From CAIKMD01 sp035533255 (GTDB lineage Bacteria > Pseudomonadota > Alphaproteobacteria > ATCC43930 > CGMCC-115725): a DNA stretch of 7,787 nt. The position numbers and the translations under genes are program-made. Within the stretch, counting starts at the first letter, position 1, and each line of letters opens with the position of its first letter. The notes beneath the pieces are model-generated. The model was not told where the DNA came from and made no database searches. It worked only from the letters and a program-made list of their open reading frames with translations. Positions 4,931 to 7,787 of this stretch are shown piece after piece. The DNA is taken from NCBI GenBank assembly GCA_035533255.1, contig DATLUE010000112.1, forward strand, positions 1-7,787, written 5' to 3'.

Positions 4931-6124
4931 ATGTTCAGCACAAACGCGCGCGCCGCGATTGCCGCGCTTGCTCTCGCCGGCGCGGTGTCGGCATCGCCGG
5001 CGCGCGCGGCGGACGACACTTACGACATGAACGTCATCATCCCGCTGACCGGCGGCGGCGCGTTCCTCGGCAAGGCCGAACAGCAGGCGATCGGCGTCGC
5101 GACGCGGGTCATCAACAAGAATGGCGGCATCCACGGCAAGAAGCTCAACCCCGTCTTTCACGACGACCAATCGAGCCCGCAAGTCGCGGTGCAGCTCATG
5201 GCCGGGCTGATCGCCGCGCATCCCGCGGTGATTCTCGGCTCGACGATCTCGCAGATTTGCAACGCGCAGGCGCCGCTGGTCAAGGCATCGGGGCCGGTGA
5301 TGTGGTGCTTCTCGCCCTCGGTGCGCACCGAGCCCGGCGGCTATGAGTTCACCTCGCAAATCGACAGCCACGATCAGCAGCGCGCGCTGCTCACCTATTT
5401 TCACGACAAGGGCTGGAAGCGCATCGCGCTGATCACGACCACCGACGCCTCGGGCCAGGACGCCGAGGGCAATTTCACCGCGCTGATGAAGGACCCCGCG
5501 TTCAAGGACATGAGCCTGGTCGCCGACACGCATTTCGCGCCCGGCGATGTCAGCGTCGCGGCGCAGATCGAGACCATGGGCGCCGGCAAGCCCGACGCGA
5601 TCATAAGCTGGGCGACCGCGGCGGCGGGCGGCACCGTGTTCCGCGCGCTGAAACAGGCCGGCATCGATCTGCCGAGCGCGGCTTCGGGCAGCAATATGAC
5701 CCTGCAGCAGATGACCGATTACACCGCGTTCCTGCCGTCGAAGGTGTTCTTCGGCGTCGGCGAATGGGCGGCCGACGGCGACCCGCGCCTCTCGGTGCCG
5801 CCCGAAGTGATCGCGCAGCAGAAGCTGTTCTTCTCCAGCATGAAGGCGGCCGGCGTCTATCCCGATGCCGGCATCGAGCTCGGCTGGGAGCCGATCCGCA
5901 CCGTCGCCGACGCGCTCAACAAGCTGCCCGCGGGCGCCGACGCGAAAACGCTCCACGATTTCCTGGTGAGCTGGCAGGGCCATATCGGCGCCGAGGGCGT
6001 CTACGATTTCAAGAAGACGCCGCAGCGCGGGCTCGACATCGACAACGCGATCGTCGTGCGCTGGGACGGGACCAAGAAGGAATGGCACCTGGTCAGCAAT
6101 CTGCGCGGGACGCCGATCGAGTAG
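4931..6124 (+). CDS. Periplasmic ABC-transporter substrate-binding protein, branched-chain amino acid (type 1) family
   Basis: The 397-residue protein starts with a Sec signal peptide: a short basic N-terminus, hydrophobic AAIAALALAGAVSA (8-21), and an ARA|ADD cleavage site after residue 26. The mature part has the type-1 (LivJ-like) pattern: VIIPLTGGGAFLGKAEQQA (35-53), INKNGGIHGKKL (61-72) and HDDQSSPQVAVQLM (77-90), then alternating alpha/beta elements such as WKRIALITTTDASGQ. Such proteins capture amino acids, amides or aromatic compounds in the periplasm and feed an inner-membrane ABC permease. The protein has exactly two cysteines (C110 and C126), close enough to form a disulfide after export. 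GGAAGGGA (4917-4924) is a strong, well-placed ribosome site for the ATG at 4931. No permease or ATPase gene lies beside it: the glycosyltransferase ends 70 bases upstream and the next gene converges from the other strand. Ligand unknown. Confidence 0.92.
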   Translation: MFSTNARAAIAALALAGAVSASPARAADDTYDMNVIIPLTGGGAFLGKAEQQAIGVATRVINKNGGIHGKKLNPVFHDDQSSPQVAVQLMAGLIAAHPAVILGSTISQICNAQAPLVKASGPVMWCFSPSVRTEPGGYEFTSQIDSHDQQRALLTYFHDKGWKRIALITTTDASGQDAEGNFTALMKDPAFKDMSLVADTHFAPGDVSVAAQIETMGAGKPDAIISWATAAAGGTVFRALKQAGIDLPSAASGSNMTLQQMTDYTAFLPSKVFFGVGEWAADGDPRLSVPPEVIAQQKLFFSSMKAAGVYPDAGIELGWEPIRTVADALNKLPAGADAKTLHDFLVSWQGHIGAEGVYDFKKTPQRGLDIDNAIVVRWDGTKKEWHLVSNLRGTPIE

Positions 6125-6155
6125 GAGCTGTCAGCTATCAGCTTATAACCAACCG

Positions 6156-6265
6156 CGTCATGGCCGGGCCCCGGGTCCGGCCGTGGGCCGGCCCGAGGAC
6201 AAGCTCCACGTCCGGCCATCCACGCGTTCAAAACGTGGATGCCCGGAGCAAGTCCGGGCATGACG
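6156..6265. repeat. Palindromic intergenic repeat of Rhizobiales type
   Basis: The ends CGTCATG (6156-6162) and CATGACG (6259-6265) are exact inverted copies, extended by GCCGGGC versus GTCCGGG. The centre has CATCCACG (6217-6224) and CGTGGATG (6234-6241), again exact, around a 9-base loop. Elements of this design (CGTCATGGCCGGGC...GGATGCCCGG...GCATGACG) are abundant in Bradyrhizobium-like genomes (recalled, not searched). The right arm is 32 bases but the left is 69, so about 37 extra bases, rich in GGCC/CCGG motifs, interrupt the left arm. Confidence 0.8.
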
Positions 6266-6403
6266 AATAATGAGGGACAACCCGATCGCTCGCCGGCCTG
6301 CCACCCTTGACGTACGCTCGTCGCCGCTCCATATGTACGTAAAGAGCGTTTGTCTGAACCTAAGCGGTTGGTACAGCAACAAAAAAGGCGAAATTACCAA
6401 ACG

Positions 6404-6443
6404 AAGCCAATTTTTTGAGGCGAATCAATACGCTGGCTTTTTT
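6404..6443 (+). terminator. Weak candidate terminator for the substrate-binding protein gene
   Basis: AAGCCA (6404-6409) can pair with TGGCTT (6434-6439), followed by TTTT (6440-6443). The stem is short and the loop is 24 bases, so this is a poor Rho-independent terminator. The repeat hairpins nearby may end transcription instead. Confidence 0.22.
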
Positions 6444-6479
6444 GGGATGCTTATTCCCTCAACCTTGTCTCGCCCCCTT

Positions 6480-6574
6480 CCCTTCGTCGAGCTCAGGAGC
6501 GGGACCAGGGCAACAACGAGATGGCGACCCTGGATTCCCGCTCCTGAGCCTGACGAAGGGCGCGGGAATGACGA
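6480..6574. repeat. Long near-perfect hairpin, composite of two repeat motifs
   Basis: Two 25-base arms (6480-6504 and 6536-6560) match as inverted copies at 23 of 25 positions; key parts are CCCTTCGTC and CTCAGGAGCGGGA. An inner stem CCAGGG (6505-6510)/CCCTGG (6528-6533) continues it, leaving a 17-base loop. The right arm is also part of a second motif: CCTGGATTCCCG (6529-6540) and CGCGGGAATGACGA (6561-6574) are the halves of a different common repeat, here separated by the first element's arm. The hairpin lies about 50 bases past the mrp stop and could serve as a terminator or 3' stabiliser for both convergent genes. Confidence 0.75.
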
Positions 6575-6608
6575 TGAGAGAGGGAGTCGGCTGATAGCTA
6601 AAAGCTCC

Positions 6609-7787
6609 TCACTCCACCACGATCTTCGGCGGCTGGCGCTGCGCGCCTTCGAGGATCGCCCACAGTCGCGCCGCGATCTGGCGATAGGTCGCGGCATGCT
6701 GGCTGGCGGGCTGCGCCAGCACGATCGGGTGGCCGCTATCCGAGGTCTCGCGGATCGCGATATCGAGCGGCAACTCGCCGAGGAACTCGACGCCAAGCTT
6801 TTCGGCTTCGGTCCGGGCGCCGCCGTGGCTGAAAATCTCGCTGCGCTCGCCGCAATGCGGGCAGAGGAAATAGCTCATATTCTCGATGAAGCCCAACACC
6901 GGAACGTCGACGCGCCGGAACATGTTGAGCCCCTTGCGCGCATCCTGCAGCGCGATGTCCTGCGGCGTCGAGACGATCACCGCGCCGGCCAGCGGCACCT
7001 GCTGCGCCATCGTGAGCTGCGCGTCGCCGGTGCCGGGCGGCATGTCGACCACCATCACGTCGAGCTCGCCCCAATTTACCTGACGCAGCATCTGTTGCAG
7101 CGCGCTCTGTACCATCGGCCCGCGCCAGATCGTCGGCGTGTCGTCGGGAACGAGGAAGCCCATCGACATGCATTTGACGCCGTGATTGGCCATCGGCTCG
7201 AGCGTCTTGCCGTCGTTGGTTTTGGGCTTGCCGGCGATCCCGAGCATGCGCGGGACCGAGGGCCCGTAGATGTCGGCGTCGAGCACGCCGATCTTCAAGC
7301 CGAGCGTCGCGAGCGCGAGCGCGAGATTGACCGCGGTGGTCGATTTGCCGACGCCGCCCTTGCCCGAGGCGACCGCGATGATGAAGCGCACGCCGGCGAC
7401 CGCGGGCTTTGCGGGCGTCGCGCTTTCGGCGCCCTGCGCATGCGCATGTCCGTGTCCCGCTGGCGGCGGCGGTGCCATGCCGGCGCGCTGTTGGGTCCGC
7501 GCATAGGGCGCCGTCGGCCGCTGCGCCGCGGCCGGCGCTTTCTCGGCGGTCAGGATCGCGGTTGCCGACAGCACGCCCGGCAGGTTCTCGATCGCTTTCT
7601 CGGCCGCTTTGCGCAGCGCCTCGAGCCGCGGCGCGCGGTCGCGCTCGACCTCGATCGCGAAGGCGACGTGTCCGGCGCGAAGCTGCACGCCGGTCACCAT
7701 GCCGAGGCTGACGATGTCGGTGCCCTTGTCGGGGTCGACGATTTTGCTGAGCGCGACAAGAACCTGGTCGCGGGTCACCTCGGCCAT
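6609..7787 (-). CDS. mrp: Mrp/ApbC (NBP35-type) iron-sulfur cluster carrier ATPase
   Basis: The 392-residue cytoplasmic P-loop ATPase binds and passes on Fe-S clusters to target apoproteins. Residues 1-80 form a MIP18/DUF59-type domain (VDPDKGTDIVSLGMV at 17-31). A Pro/Ala/His linker (about 83-128) carries GHGHAHA at 111-117. The ATPase domain has the deviant Walker A KGGVGKS (143-149), a switch/Walker B region VMVVDMPPGTGD (244-255) and the cluster-bridging pair C309-P-H-C312 followed by GERSEIFSHGG. DADIYGPSVPRMLG (170-183) and STPQDIALQDARKG (273-286) are typical of the family. Every expected motif is present and the length is normal. The ATG is the last three bases of the window (minus strand), so promoter and ribosome site lie outside and a longer start cannot be excluded, although the N-terminus fits the family. 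It converges on the substrate-binding protein gene. Confidence 0.96.
   Translation of the reverse strand: MAEVTRDQVLVALSKIVDPDKGTDIVSLGMVTGVQLRAGHVAFAIEVERDRAPRLEALRKAAEKAIENLPGVLSATAILTAEKAPAAAQRPTAPYARTQQRAGMAPPPPAGHGHAHAQGAESATPAKPAVAGVRFIIAVASGKGGVGKSTTAVNLALALATLGLKIGVLDADIYGPSVPRMLGIAGKPKTNDGKTLEPMANHGVKCMSMGFLVPDDTPTIWRGPMVQSALQQMLRQVNWGELDVMVVDMPPGTGDAQLTMAQQVPLAGAVIVSTPQDIALQDARKGLNMFRRVDVPVLGFIENMSYFLCPHCGERSEIFSHGGARTEAEKLGVEFLGELPLDIAIRETSDSGHPIVLAQPASQHAATYRQIAARLWAILEGAQRQPPKIVVE

Larger units (their letters stand above)
6124..6608. repeat. 19-bp inverted repeat bracketing the convergent intergenic region
   Basis: GGAGCTGTCAGCTATCAGC (6124-6142) on the plus strand and GGAGCTTTTAGCTATCAGC on the minus strand (6608-6590) agree at 17 of 19 positions. 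The left copy begins on the last base of the substrate-binding protein stop codon; the right copy begins directly after the mrp stop on the opposite strand. The pair encloses the whole gene-free stretch in the manner of terminal inverted repeats. Confidence 0.7.
6125..6608. other. Gene-free region between converging genes
   Basis: No convincing coding frame exists here on either strand. The stretch contains the bracketing 19-bp inverted repeat, a 110-base palindromic element (6156-6265), an AT-richer middle (about 6340-6460) with several A and T runs, and a long hairpin (6480-6560) with a flanking repeat (to 6574). No tRNA or recognisable structured RNA was seen. Confidence 0.7.

Noticed and set aside
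4898..6088. A 396-codon minus-strand frame antisense to the substrate-binding protein gene
   Set aside because: It has no recognisable domain and a shadow-like composition. The plus-strand product has a signal peptide and a family fold.
6307..6336. Promoter-like TTGACG-N17-CATATG in the right intergenic region
   Set aside because: The -10 match is poor (3/6) and no gene or structured RNA follows on that strand.
6425..6796. A 123-codon minus-strand frame crossing the end of mrp
   Set aside because: It overlaps the mrp coding region in another frame and consists of Ser/Arg-rich low-complexity sequence plus repeat DNA.
1..7787. CRISPR arrays, insertion-sequence transposases, tRNAs or rRNAs
   Set aside because: No regularly spaced identical repeats, transposase or integrase motifs, or tRNA/rRNA signatures were seen, apart from the tRNA-like domain of tmRNA.

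Overview
The window comes from a GC-rich alphaproteobacterium. The strongest evidence is a circularly permuted (two-piece) tmRNA gene, an arrangement typical of this class. An alphaproteobacterial-type SspB, a Rhizobiales-like ThyX and dispersed palindromic repeats of a kind common in Rhizobiales-type genomes agree with this. The genus cannot be fixed from the sequence alone.

Left part (1-2137): this is a translation-quality-control and nucleotide-synthesis block. The minus strand carries ssrA (tmRNA, about 787-1088) and, 36 bases downstream on the same strand, sspB (268-750). SspB is the adaptor that delivers tmRNA-tagged proteins to ClpXP, so the gene for the tag and the gene for the tag receptor are neighbours and possibly co-transcribed. 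The tag reads ANDNVAPEALAA and is encoded at 855-893. A GC-rich palindromic repeat cluster (73-230) follows sspB. thyX, the FAD-dependent thymidylate synthase (1199-2137), is divergent from ssrA.

Middle (2138-3089): a single lower-GC gene encodes a DUF4145-type protein with two CxxC pairs. Its composition is foreign to its neighbours and an 8-bp direct repeat flanks it, so it looks like an acquired accessory gene.

Right-centre (3053-6124): a TetR-type repressor with a palindromic candidate operator over its own promoter is tightly coupled, with a 1-base gap, to a GT1/MGT-like glycosyltransferase whose usual N-terminal catalytic His is Asn. An exported branched-chain-amino-acid-type ABC substrate-binding protein follows, preceded by a duplicated element that resembles an extended -10.

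Right end (6125-7787): a gene-free stretch of 484 bases lies between two converging genes. It is bracketed by a 19-bp inverted repeat (17/19) touching both stop codons and holds two different palindromic elements. The last gene, on the minus strand, is a full-length Mrp/ApbC (NBP35-type) Fe-S cluster carrier ATPase whose start codon coincides with the window edge.

No wholly new multi-gene system is evident. The items most worth following up are the ssrA-sspB pairing, the DUF4145 island, the TetR/glycosyltransferase pair with its unusual active site, and the repeat-bounded intergenic region.
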